Origin: Streptomyces sp. R41
GTDB taxonomy: Bacteria; Actinomycetota; Actinomycetes; Streptomycetales; Streptomycetaceae
Direction of reading: 5' to 3'
Assembly (NCBI RefSeq): GCF_041053055.1
Contig: NZ_CP163443.1
Span: forward strand, 8,105,001 to 8,169,000
Length of the DNA: 64,000 bases
Below, piece by piece: positions 51,405 to 58,938 of the stretch. A program made the position numbers and the translations under genes. Each line of letters begins with the position of its first letter. Position 1 is the first letter of the stretch. Under the pieces are notes generated by a model. The model was not told the origin of the DNA. It did not search any database and worked only from the letters and a program-made list of their open reading frames with translations.

Positions 51405-52655
51405 ATGAGCCGCACCAAGAACCCCCACACGCAAGGGAAGCCGGCACAGGTGAGCCGCCGCGGTCTGCTCAGGACCGCGGGCGGGCTTACCGCCGCCCTC
51501 GCCGTCGGCGCGTCCACGGCGGCCGCCACCGGCGGCACCGCGGACGCCGCACCCGCGACCTTCACCCATCCCGGAATGCTGCACGCCTACGGAGAGCTCA
51601 ACCGCGCCAAGGTGCGGGTCGCCGCGGGCGACGACCCGTGGCTCTCCGGCTGGAAGCGCCTCACCGCCAACAGCCACTCGGCCGGCACCTGGACCCCCAA
51701 CCCGCAGGCCACGATCATCCGCGGCGGCACCGGCGAGAACTACGGCATCCTCTACAACGACATCCACGCGGCCTACCAGAACGCCCTGCGCTGGAAGATC
51801 GCGGGGACGACCGCGAACGGCGACACGGCCGTCAAGATCCTCAACGCCTGGTCCGCCAAGCTCACCACGGTCATCGGCAACGCCGACCGCTTCCTGGCCG
51901 CCGGGATCTACGGCTACCAGTTCGCGAACGCAGCCGAACTCATGCGTGGCTACAGCGGGTTCGACCTCGCGCGGTTCAAGACGATGATGCTCGACGTCTT
52001 CTACCCGCTCAACAACCAGTTCCTGACCGGACACAACGACGCCTGCATCACCAACTACTGGGCCAACTGGGACCTGTGCAACATGAACTCGATCCTGGCC
52101 ATCGGCATCCTCTGCGACGACGCGGCCAAGTACGACCAGGCGGTGAACTACTTCAAGAACGGCGCGGGCAACGGCTCCATCAAGCACGCCATCCCGTTCG
52201 TGTACGACAGCGAGGGGCTCGCCCAGTACCAGGAGAGCGGCCGCGACCAGGGCCACACCGTGATGGGCATGGGCCAGCTCGGTGCCTTCTGCGAGATGGC
52301 CTGGTCCCAGGGCGACGACCTCTACGGCTACGACAGCAACCGGTTCATGAAGGCCGCCCAGTATGTCGCCAAGTACAACCTCGGCCAGGACGTGCCCTTC
52401 ACGACGTACACCTGGGGCACGGGCCAGAGCTGCGCCCAGCAGTCGCAGACCGTGATCTCGTCCGCGAGCCGCGGTCAGGTCCGGCCGGTGTGGGACATCC
52501 TGTACTACCACTACGCCCGCCGGCGCGGGCTCTCCGTCCCGTACATCCAGGCCATGGCCGAGAGCGTCCGCCCCGAGGGCGGAGGCGGTGACTACGGCTC
52601 TACCAGCGGAGGCTTCGACCAGCTCGGCTTCGGCACATTGATGTACGCCAAATAG
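51405..52655 (+). CDS. secreted alginate-lyase-family protein
   Basis: 416 aa, a single-domain version of the preceding catalytic module. Tat signal SRRGLLRTAGGLTAALAVGA; HPGMLHAYGELNRAKVRV, NYWANWDLCNMNSILAIGIL, ESGRDQGHTVMGMGQLG and KYNLGQDVPF align with the neighbour. Alginate-lyase-type toroid enzymes cleave uronic-acid-containing chains by beta-elimination; the real substrate of this Streptomyces subgroup is not known to me. The ATG is preceded by a GGAG-containing stretch. It probably arose by tandem duplication, but the identity is only moderate. Confidence 0.88.
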   Translation: MSRTKNPHTQGKPAQVSRRGLLRTAGGLTAALAVGASTAAATGGTADAAPATFTHPGMLHAYGELNRAKVRVAAGDDPWLSGWKRLTANSHSAGTWTPNPQATIIRGGTGENYGILYNDIHAAYQNALRWKIAGTTANGDTAVKILNAWSAKLTTVIGNADRFLAAGIYGYQFANAAELMRGYSGFDLARFKTMMLDVFYPLNNQFLTGHNDACITNYWANWDLCNMNSILAIGILCDDAAKYDQAVNYFKNGAGNGSIKHAIPFVYDSEGLAQYQESGRDQGHTVMGMGQLGAFCEMAWSQGDDLYGYDSNRFMKAAQYVAKYNLGQDVPFTTYTWGTGQSCAQQSQTVISSASRGQVRPVWDILYYHYARRRGLSVPYIQAMAESVRPEGGGGDYGSTSGGFDQLGFGTLMYAK

Positions 52656-52771
52656 GGCCGTTCACGGTCACAGAAACGACGTCCACAGGAATGACGTCCG
52701 AAGGAATACCCGGAAGTGATGTGATGCTCTGATGTGAACGGTTCGCGAGTCGGCGAGGAGCTGGTGGTCGG

Positions 52772-54400
52772 ATGGCGGTGCACGCGGCGGACTCGGTTTC
52801 GCAGACGAAGGACCCGGTGGTCAGCACCCCCTACGGAGCGGTGCGCGGCCGGTACGAGAACGGGATCGCCGTCTTCCGCGGCATCCCCTACGCGGCACCG
52901 CCGTTCGGCCCCCGCCGCTTCCGTCCCCCGGCGCCGCCCGAGCCCTGGGACGGGGTGCGCGACGCCGGCGCCTTCGGACCGACGCCGCCCAAACCGCCGT
53001 ACTCCGAGGCGTTCGCGCGGCTCCTCGCCGACCCCGTCGTACCCGGCGACGACTGCCTCAACCTCAATGTGTGGACTCCGGAGCCGGGACCGGGCGCCCG
53101 GCTCCCCGTCATGGTGTGGATCCACGGCGGGGCCCTGACCCGCGGTTCCTCGGCCGTGCCCGTCTACAACGGGCGCTCCTTCGCCCGCGACGGCGTCGTG
53201 CTCGTCTCCCTCAACTACCGCCTCGGCGTGGAGGGTTACGGCCTCTTCCCCGACGCTCCCGCCAATCCCGGGCTGCGCGACCAGCTCGCCGCGCTGGAGT
53301 GGGTGCGTGAGTCGATCACGCAGTTCGGCGGCGACCCCGACCGGGTCACCGTCTTCGGCGAGTCGGCCGGAGCCATCAGCATCGGCGCCCTGCTGGCCAG
53401 CCCGCGCACCGCGGGCCTCTTCCGTCGCGCCGTCCTGCAGAGCGGACCGCCTGAGGTGAGCGACCGCGACAAGGTGCGCCGGATGGTGCGCAGGATGGCC
53501 ACCCGGCTGAAGATCCCGGCGACGGCCGAGGCGTTCGCCGCCGTGGACCGCGATCTGCTCCTGCGCACCCAGGCCGACGTGGGGAAACTCAGCAGCCCTG
53601 TGGTCGGCGGACCCGCCTTCGGCATCGTCGTCGACGGCGACCTCGTCCCGCGCGACCCACTGGAGGCCCTCGTCGAGGGCGCCGCGCCGGACGTCGATCT
53701 CCTCCTGGGCTGGACCAGCGAGGAGTACCGGCTGTGGCTGGTGCCCGGCGGCCTCCTGGAGCGCGTCGACCGCCTCGGCCCCGTCGCCCTGGCCGGCGCG
53801 ATGGCCCGCTGCCGCTGTGGCCACGAAGTGCCCCGCGGCTACCGCGCCATCCACCCGGACGCGGGCACCGCCGACCTCGTCGGCCAGATGGTCACCGACC
53901 ACCTCCTCCGAGTGCCCCTGCATCGCCTCGCGGACGCCCCGGCCCGCCCATCGCCCTCGTACGTCTACGAGTTCGCCTGGCCCTCGAACGTGCCCGACCT
54001 CGGCTCCTGCCACGCCCTGGAGCTGGGCTTCGTCTTCGACACCGCCGGCGTACCGGAGTCGGCGAAGCTCGCGGGCGCGGGTGCCCCGCAGGAGCTCGCC
54101 GACGCGATGCACACGGCGTGGGTACGGTTCGCGGTCGAGGGCGATCCCGGGTGGCAGGCCTGGGACGCCTCGCACCCGGTCCGCGTCTTCGGCGTCGGCG
54201 CACCGCACACCGTCCACGGGCCGCGGGATCGCGAACTCGACCTGTGGGAAGCGGAGTTGGGCAAAGCGGCGGGCGAGACCGTCGGCCTTCCGCAAACCAC
54301 CACCGCGGCGCACGGGCCCGCCGGTTCGTCCCCACGCGCGGCGGCGCCGCTGTCAGCCGTACGCCGCTTCCGTCGCTCCGGCGGCGACCGGCGGTCGTGA
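52772..54400 (+). CDS. type-B carboxylesterase
   Basis: 542-aa alpha/beta-hydrolase of the carboxylesterase/lipase family. Oxyanion-hole HGGA (118-121), nucleophile Ser198 in GESAG (196-200), and DDCLNLNVWTP before the oxyanion motif. The His of the triad is probably in GSCHALELGFVF. No signal peptide is clear, so it may act inside the cell. In this locus it could remove acetyl or methyl esters from uronate-containing oligosaccharides; this is inference. It ends 25 nt from the convergent LacI gene. Confidence 0.9.
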   Translation: MAVHAADSVSQTKDPVVSTPYGAVRGRYENGIAVFRGIPYAAPPFGPRRFRPPAPPEPWDGVRDAGAFGPTPPKPPYSEAFARLLADPVVPGDDCLNLNVWTPEPGPGARLPVMVWIHGGALTRGSSAVPVYNGRSFARDGVVLVSLNYRLGVEGYGLFPDAPANPGLRDQLAALEWVRESITQFGGDPDRVTVFGESAGAISIGALLASPRTAGLFRRAVLQSGPPEVSDRDKVRRMVRRMATRLKIPATAEAFAAVDRDLLLRTQADVGKLSSPVVGGPAFGIVVDGDLVPRDPLEALVEGAAPDVDLLLGWTSEEYRLWLVPGGLLERVDRLGPVALAGAMARCRCGHEVPRGYRAIHPDAGTADLVGQMVTDHLLRVPLHRLADAPARPSPSYVYEFAWPSNVPDLGSCHALELGFVFDTAGVPESAKLAGAGAPQELADAMHTAWVRFAVEGDPGWQAWDASHPVRVFGVGAPHTVHGPRDRELDLWEAELGKAAGETVGLPQTTTAAHGPAGSSPRAAAPLSAVRRFRRSGGDRRS

Positions 54401-54425
54401 CGACGGGACACCGCCGAGCTCGCCG

Positions 54426-55499
54426 TCACGCACCGTCCCCACGCTTCACCCCGCCCACCGAATCGCGGATCACGACGTGCGTCCCCAGGAGAAGGTGTTC
54501 GTTCGGGGCGTCCGGGGTTCGGCCCAGGGCGGTGCGGACGGCCAGGCGGCCGAGTTCCTCGTAGGGGACGTGGACGGTGGTGAGCGGGGGGAACAGGTCA
54601 CGGGCGAAGGGGATGTCGTCGTAGCCGGCGAGGGAGACGTCGGCCGGGACGCGCAGGCCCGCTTCGTGCAGGGCGGTCAGCGCGCCGGCGGCGACCATGT
54701 CGGTGGAGGCGATCACGGCCGTGAACTCCAGCCCCTGTGCGAGGGCTTGGCGCATCAGACGGTGTCCGGAGTCGCGGGTGAAGTCGCCGTACAGCCGCAG
54801 TGTCGGGTCCGGGTCGAGGCCGCGTGCCCGATGGGCGGCGAGATAGCCGCGTTCGCGGCCCTGTGCCGTGGTGTTGTCCGCCTTGCCGCCGAGGAACAGG
54901 ACGCGCCGGTGGCCCTGGGCGAGGACATGCGCGGACAGGGCGTAGGCGCCGCCCTCGTTGTCGTACTCGATGACCGTGACCGGCGTTCCGGGCGCGAGCG
55001 GCGGGCGTCCGCACAGGACGAGTCGCGATCCCGCCGACGCCAGCGAGTCGGCGATGCGGGCCATCCGCTCGCGGTACTCGGCGGTGTCGGTGGCGCCGCC
55101 GACCAGGATCACCGCGGCGGCGCGCTGGGCACGCATCATCTCGATGAACTCCAGCTGGTGTTCGGCGTCGCCGTCGGTGCTGCACACCAGGCACAGGTGC
55201 CCCAGCCGGGTCGCCTCGCGCTCCACGCCGTGCGCCATGTGCGCGAACGACGGACCGGTGATGTCGTCGAGGACGAACGCGAGCGTCGGCGTGCCGGCCC
55301 CCGCGATCGCCTTGGCGCGGGCGTCGGCCACATAGTCCAGCTCACGGACCGCCCGCATCACCCGCGTACGCGTCGTCGTGCTCACCGGGTACTCGCCGCC
55401 GAGCACCCGCGACACCGTCGACGCCGACACTCCCGCGCGCGCCGCCACGTCCCGGATCGTGTGCCGGCTCCCGGTGTCCGTGGTGCTCTTCCTCGTCAT
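54426..55499 (-). CDS. LacI family regulator (right border of polysaccharide locus)
   Basis: 357 aa. HTH TIRDVAARAGVSASTVSRVL, hinge YVADARAKAIAGAG, effector domain ending SLAGYDDIPFARDLFPPLTT, tail GTHVVIRDSVGG. It is a close paralogue of the 40.5-kb LacI protein. The AACCGGTT-type operator 80 bp upstream matches those of the importer operon, so autoregulation and control of the locus are likely. Ligand presumably a breakdown product of the polysaccharide. Confidence 0.93.
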   Translation of the reverse strand: MTRKSTTDTGSRHTIRDVAARAGVSASTVSRVLGGEYPVSTTTRTRVMRAVRELDYVADARAKAIAGAGTPTLAFVLDDITGPSFAHMAHGVEREATRLGHLCLVCSTDGDAEHQLEFIEMMRAQRAAAVILVGGATDTAEYRERMARIADSLASAGSRLVLCGRPPLAPGTPVTVIEYDNEGGAYALSAHVLAQGHRRVLFLGGKADNTTAQGRERGYLAAHRARGLDPDPTLRLYGDFTRDSGHRLMRQALAQGLEFTAVIASTDMVAAGALTALHEAGLRVPADVSLAGYDDIPFARDLFPPLTTVHVPYEELGRLAVRTALGRTPDAPNEHLLLGTHVVIRDSVGGVKRGDGA

Positions 55500-55577
55500 C
55501 CCCTGGCCCCTTTCCTCCGCCCCGGGCGACGGCGTATTCCGGCGCCGGGGCCCCTCGGGAAGTGCGGCAACACGTAC

Positions 55578-55591
55578 GGCAACCGGTTCCC
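55578..55591 (-). promoter_or_regulatory. AACCGGTT operator upstream of lacI
   Basis: GGCAACCGGTTCCC, about 80 bp upstream of the LacI start, shares 11 contiguous bases with the perfect palindrome at 42967-42980. The rest of the 226-bp gap (55500-55725) has GGGGCGCGGGGAACTGCGCG, a phrase often repeated in Streptomyces intergenic DNA. Confidence 0.6.
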
Positions 55592-55700
55592 GAGCCGGAG
55601 GCTAGCAGCGTGAGCGGCGCGGGACGAGGGACGTGAGGGGCGCGGGGAACTGCGCGATCTTTTGGGGGTCTGGGGGCGGAGCCCCCAGGTACGGGACGGG

Positions 55701-55725
55701 TGGGGGCGGAGGGGGCGAAAAACCC
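55701..55725 (-). repeat. dispersed 25-bp intergenic repeat, copy 2
   Basis: Exact reverse complement of 33422-33446. It abuts the stop codon of the homocysteine methyltransferase gene and is preceded by the inverted pair GGGGGC/GCCCCC (55672-55688), so it may form part of a gene-end structure. Confidence 0.75.
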
Positions 55726-56652
55726 TTACGCCGACCCCAGCGTCCCCCTGATCCCCGCGATCGCCCCCGGCCCCACCCGACAGCACCCCCCGATCAACCG
55801 AGCGCCACCCCGCCGCCACCCGGCAACCTGCTCCGCGGTGAACGTGGACCGCCCGGCCCACGCACGAGCCTCCGCGTCCCACACCTCACCACTGTTCGGG
55901 TACACCACGACCGGCTTGCCGGTGACGCGCGCCGCGGTGGCGACAGCGGCGTCCACATCCTCCGGGGCGCAGCAGTTCACCCCCACGGCGATCACCTCGT
56001 CCGCGTCGGCGGCCAGGGCGAACGCCTCCTCCAGGGGCTGTCCGGCCCGCGTACGGTCGCCGGCGACGCTGTACGACAGCCAAGCCGGGACGCCCAGCCC
56101 GCGCACAACCCGCAACAGCGCCTGCGCCTCGTCGGAGTCCGGCACGGTCTCCAGGGCGAGCACGTCGGGCGCGGCGGCGGCCAGGACTTCGAGGCGGGGG
56201 CGGTGGAACCGCTCCAGGTCGTCGACGCTCAGCCCGTACCGGCCCCGGTACTCCGAGCCGTCCGCGAGCATCGCTCCGTAGGGTCCGACCGACGCGGCGA
56301 CCCACAGCGGCCGCGTGACGCCCTTGGCGGCGGCCCGTCGAGCGGCCTCACGGGCCAACTCCACACTCAGTCCGAGCAGTTCGGTCGCCCGCTGGTGGCC
56401 GATGCCGCGCTTGGCGAAGCCCTCGAACGTCGCCTGGTAGCTGGACGTGATCGCGACGTCCGCGCCCGCCTCGAAATAGGCGAGATGCGCCTCGACGATC
56501 GCCTCGGGCCGCTCCGCGAGCAGCCGCGCCGACCACAGCTCGTCGCTCAGGTCGTGCCCGGCCGATTCGAGCTGGTTGGACATGCCGCCGTCGAGGACGA
56601 CGGGCCCGGCGGAGAGGGCGTCGGTGAGGGTGCGGGAGGTGTCGCTGGTCAT
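55726..56652 (-). CDS. mmuM: homocysteine S-methyltransferase (MmuM family)
   Basis: 308-aa zinc enzyme. GPVVLDGGMSNQLESAGHDL opens the barrel; zinc ligands are Cys227 (GVNCC) and Cys290/Cys291 (IGGCCRVGP). It methylates homocysteine to methionine using S-methylmethionine or S-adenosylmethionine. It stands alone here with no methionine operon, so a salvage role for plant-derived S-methylmethionine is plausible for a soil actinomycete. Length is typical. Confidence 0.93.
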   Translation of the reverse strand: MTSDTSRTLTDALSAGPVVLDGGMSNQLESAGHDLSDELWSARLLAERPEAIVEAHLAYFEAGADVAITSSYQATFEGFAKRGIGHQRATELLGLSVELAREAARRAAAKGVTRPLWVAASVGPYGAMLADGSEYRGRYGLSVDDLERFHRPRLEVLAAAAPDVLALETVPDSDEAQALLRVVRGLGVPAWLSYSVAGDRTRAGQPLEEAFALAADADEVIAVGVNCCAPEDVDAAVATAARVTGKPVVVYPNSGEVWDAEARAWAGRSTFTAEQVAGWRRGGARLIGGCCRVGPGAIAGIRGTLGSA

Positions 56653-56732
56653 GACATGACGCTAGACGATGCGGGCAGCGGCGCCCGATTGCGTCCACGA
56701 GATGAACATTTCGCCCACGATGTGGGACCCGG

Positions 56733-56845
56733 CTCACCCGCGACCTGATCGTCGCCGCCCTCTCCTTCGCGTTCTCGTTCTGGCTGATCGCGGGGGCGGA
56801 CTACCTGGCCGTATACCGGCGTGCAGCGGCAGGGCCGTGGCGGAC
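56733..56845 (+). pseudogene. possible membrane-protein relic
   Basis: In the 256-bp gap before the MarR gene one frame reads LTRDLIVAALSFAFSFWLIA followed by GADYLAVYRRAAAGPW, which looks like one membrane span with flanking charges and coding-type composition. No start codon precedes it (a stop lies just upstream) and the remainder of any protein is missing. It may be a fragment of a lost gene; chance cannot be excluded. Confidence 0.2.
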
Positions 56846-56866
56846 GCAGCCGCGTTTAGTTTCAAA

Positions 56867-56902
56867 CGATACCGTATCGAATGAACGGATGGCTGATAAT
56901 GT
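56867..56902 (+). promoter_or_regulatory. MarR promoter and palindromic operator
   Basis: CGATACCGTATCG (56867-56879) is a perfect palindrome with one central base, ending 29 bp before the MarR ATG. TAATGT (56897-56902) lies 6 nt before the ATG at 56909, giving a leaderless transcript. The palindrome falls where the -35 region would be, which fits autorepression. Confidence 0.55.
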
Positions 56903-56908
56903 GGGTCT

Positions 56909-57394
56909 ATGACCGCCGATGTTCCTCACCAAAACACCGCCCCGCGTGCGACCGACCGCCCCGGGGACGCCTCGCCTTTCGCCCTCGGCTTGCTGCTGCG
57001 CCGGGCGCACTGGCGCGCGGCCGCGGTGATGACGGAGGCGCTACGGCCGCTCGGCATCGAGTTGCGGCATTTTGCCGTGCTGATCGTGCTGGTCGACCGC
57101 GGGCCCACGGTGCAGCGGGACCTGGCGGCGGCGACGGGGTCGGACAAGGCGGGAATCATGCGGGTCGTGGACGACCTGGAGCGTAGGGGGCTGGCCGTCC
57201 GCAGGACCGTTCCGGGGGACCGGCGGGTGCGGGCGGTGGAGATCACGCCTCAGGGACTCGAGCTGTTCGATGCAGCCCATGTGGCGGCGGAGCCGCTGGC
57301 TGAGCGTCTCGTTGCCGAACTCGGGCCCGGTGAGTCCGAGCGCCTGACGGATCTGCTGACCCGGTTTGCCCATCCCGCAGACGGTGAGGCGTAA
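56909..57394 (+). CDS. MarR family regulator
   Basis: 161 aa. ALGLLLRRAHWRAAAVMTEA, winged helix VLVDRGPTVQRDLAAATGSD followed by KAGIMRVVDDLERRGLAVRR and the wing PGDRRVRAVEITPQGLELF. It probably controls the neighbouring flavoprotein genes: the nitroreductase promoter carries GATAGTAT/ATACAATC half-sites that resemble its own CGATAC/GTATCG operator. Such MarR proteins often sense quinones, azo compounds or oxidants. Confidence 0.9.
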   Translation: MTADVPHQNTAPRATDRPGDASPFALGLLLRRAHWRAAAVMTEALRPLGIELRHFAVLIVLVDRGPTVQRDLAAATGSDKAGIMRVVDDLERRGLAVRRTVPGDRRVRAVEITPQGLELFDAAHVAAEPLAERLVAELGPGESERLTDLLTRFAHPADGEA

Positions 57395-57438
57395 GCGCGC
57401 CCGCGCACCGGTTGCCTGCCGCGTGGGCACGCTGCGTC

Positions 57439-57719
57439 TCATGCGGTTTTCGCGGCGAACCCGGCCTTGAGAGCTACGGCCGTCGCGGCTACGCGCCGGC
57501 CCTGGCTACGGGCGGCGCTCAGGAAGTCGTCGCCGACGGGGATCGAGCTGTCCGCACGGCCACCGCGCCGCATACCTGGCCGACGATGTGCTCTTCACCC
57601 TCGCACGCATCGCCGTCGTCTCGATCCTCCCCTGCCTTGTGGAAGGCGGCCACGACCGAACGGGACGAGGACGCCTCGCCGGGGAACGCGGGCCAGTCGA
57701 TGTGCAGCAGCGTGGCCAT
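57439..57719 (-). pseudogene. decayed azoreductase/flavodoxin-like gene
   Basis: The N-terminus MATLLHIDWPAFPGEASSSR followed by SVVAAFHK is that of FMN-dependent NADH-azoreductases. After about 28 codons the sequence loses similarity. In a different frame, SSIPVGDDFLSAARSQGRRV followed by AATAVALKAGFAAKTA-stop looks like the C-terminus of a flavodoxin-fold oxidoreductase. About 100 residues of the middle are missing. A deletion plus frameshift in an azoreductase gene, or fusion of two relatives, would explain this. It lies between the MarR gene and the nitroreductase, divergent from the latter. Confidence 0.55.
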
Positions 57720-57796
57720 GAAATTTCTCCAAAGAGCAGTGTCCGGGGCGGGTAACCAGGGGCGGGGGCTTCGTACTCCGCGATCGTTAAACACGA

Positions 57797-57818
57797 GATA
57801 GTATTGAGTGATACAATC
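57797..57818. promoter_or_regulatory. nitroreductase promoter with MarR-like half-sites
   Basis: GATAGTAT (57797-57804) and ATACAATC (57811-57818) are 8-bp inverted half-sites with one mismatch, 6 bp apart. TACAAT (57812-57817) is an excellent -10 box for the nitroreductase. On the other strand TACTAT could serve the decayed azoreductase gene. A repressor here would block both directions. Confidence 0.5.
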
Positions 57819-57869
57819 GCGAATGCAACGGAGATGCGCACGTTGAGCGGACGAGGGAGGTAGGCGATC

Positions 57870-58538
57870 TTGGACGTCTACGAGGCGGTCACGAGCCGAC
57901 GGGCGGTGCGCGGATTCACCGACCGGCATGTCCCGAGGGAGGTGCTGGAGCGCGTGCTGTCCGCCGCGGCCTGGTCGCCGTCCGGATCGAACCTCCAGCC
58001 GTGGCACGCCTACGTGCTGACCGGCCAGCCGCTCGCCGAACTCAAGAAGCGCGCCGGCGAGCGCCTGGCCGTGGGCGACCCCTGGGACGAGCCGGAGTAT
58101 GAGCAGTACCCGCCCGCACTGAAGTCCCCGTACCGCGAACGCCGGTCCGCCTTCGGTGAGCAGCGCTACGGCGCACTCGGTATTCCGCGCGAGGACATAG
58201 AGGCGCGCCAGAGGGCCGCTTCCGCGAACTGGGACTGCTTCGGCGCGCCCGCCGCCCTGTTCTGCTACATCGACCGCGATCTGGGCCCGGCCCAATGGTC
58301 CGACGTCGGCATGTATCTGCAGACCGTCATGCTGCTGCTCCGCGCCGAAGGGCTGCACAGTTGCACACAGATGGCATGGGCGAAGTATCACAGGACCGTC
58401 GCGGAGGTCCTGTCACCCCCGGACGAGCTCATCCTCTTCTGCGGCATGTCGATCGGGTTCGAAGACGTCACGGTGGGTTACACCCGTACGGGCCGGGCGC
58501 CGCTCGACGAGACGGTCATGTTTGTCGATGGTTACTGA
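57870..58538 (+). CDS. nitroreductase family FMN oxidoreductase
   Basis: 222 aa with the nitroreductase signatures SRRAVRGFTDRHVPREVLER (FMN phosphate-binding Arg cluster), AAAWSPSGSNLQPWHAYVL, MYLQTVMLLLRAEGLHSCTQ and a C-terminal FVDGY. TTG start with GGGAGG 9 nt upstream. It reduces nitroaromatics or quinones with NAD(P)H in the cytoplasm. The location beside a MarR regulator and an azoreductase relic suggests a detoxification cluster that has lost part of its genes. Confidence 0.9.
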   Translation: MDVYEAVTSRRAVRGFTDRHVPREVLERVLSAAAWSPSGSNLQPWHAYVLTGQPLAELKKRAGERLAVGDPWDEPEYEQYPPALKSPYRERRSAFGEQRYGALGIPREDIEARQRAASANWDCFGAPAALFCYIDRDLGPAQWSDVGMYLQTVMLLLRAEGLHSCTQMAWAKYHRTVAEVLSPPDELILFCGMSIGFEDVTVGYTRTGRAPLDETVMFVDGY

Positions 58539-58574
58539 CACCGCCCGCGCTCAGCCGGTTGAGGCGCCGTCTCG

Positions 58575-58888
58575 ATGGACGCCGTCCTGTCCTGGACCGC
58601 CGACGGCACACCGTCCGGTTGCCCGCCACGCCGATCCAGCCGATCGCCGCCAAGGACGTGGCCGACGCGGTGGCGAAGGTCGCCGCGAGCGCCCCGCTGA
58701 ACGGCATGCGCAACATCGGCGGCCCCGAGATCTTCCCCCTGGACGAGCTGGGCCGGATCGCCCTGTCCCGCAAGGGCGACATTCGCACTGTGGTCACCGA
58801 CCCCACCGCCGGCATGTTCGCCGTCGTCAAGGGTGACGTCCTCATCGACAAGGACGCTCGCCTCGCCCCCACCCGCTACGCCGACTCG
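58575..58888 (+). pseudogene. truncated, frameshifted NmrA/SDR oxidoreductase relic
   Basis: AVLSWTADG in one frame continues as TVRLPATPIQPIAAKDVADA and VAKVAASAPLNGMRNIGGPE after a one-base loss near 58604-58608 (expected GGCGACACC, seen GGCACACC). The C-terminal block FPLDELGRIALSRKGDIRTV followed by VTDPTAGMF and ARLAPTRYAD matches the ends of NAD(P)H-binding NmrA-like proteins. The N-terminal dinucleotide-binding half is absent. It is therefore a 5'-truncated, frameshifted pseudogene placed directly after the nitroreductase. Confidence 0.65.
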
Positions 58889-58938
58889 CCCGCGCCCGCG
58901 CCCTCTGCACGAGCTGAGCACGGCGCACGCCCTGACCG

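Noticed and set aside
57506-57841. 111-codon minus-strand frame over the azoreductase relic
   Set aside because: It is a different frame from the recognisable MATLLHID N-terminus and shows no similarity to flavoproteins.
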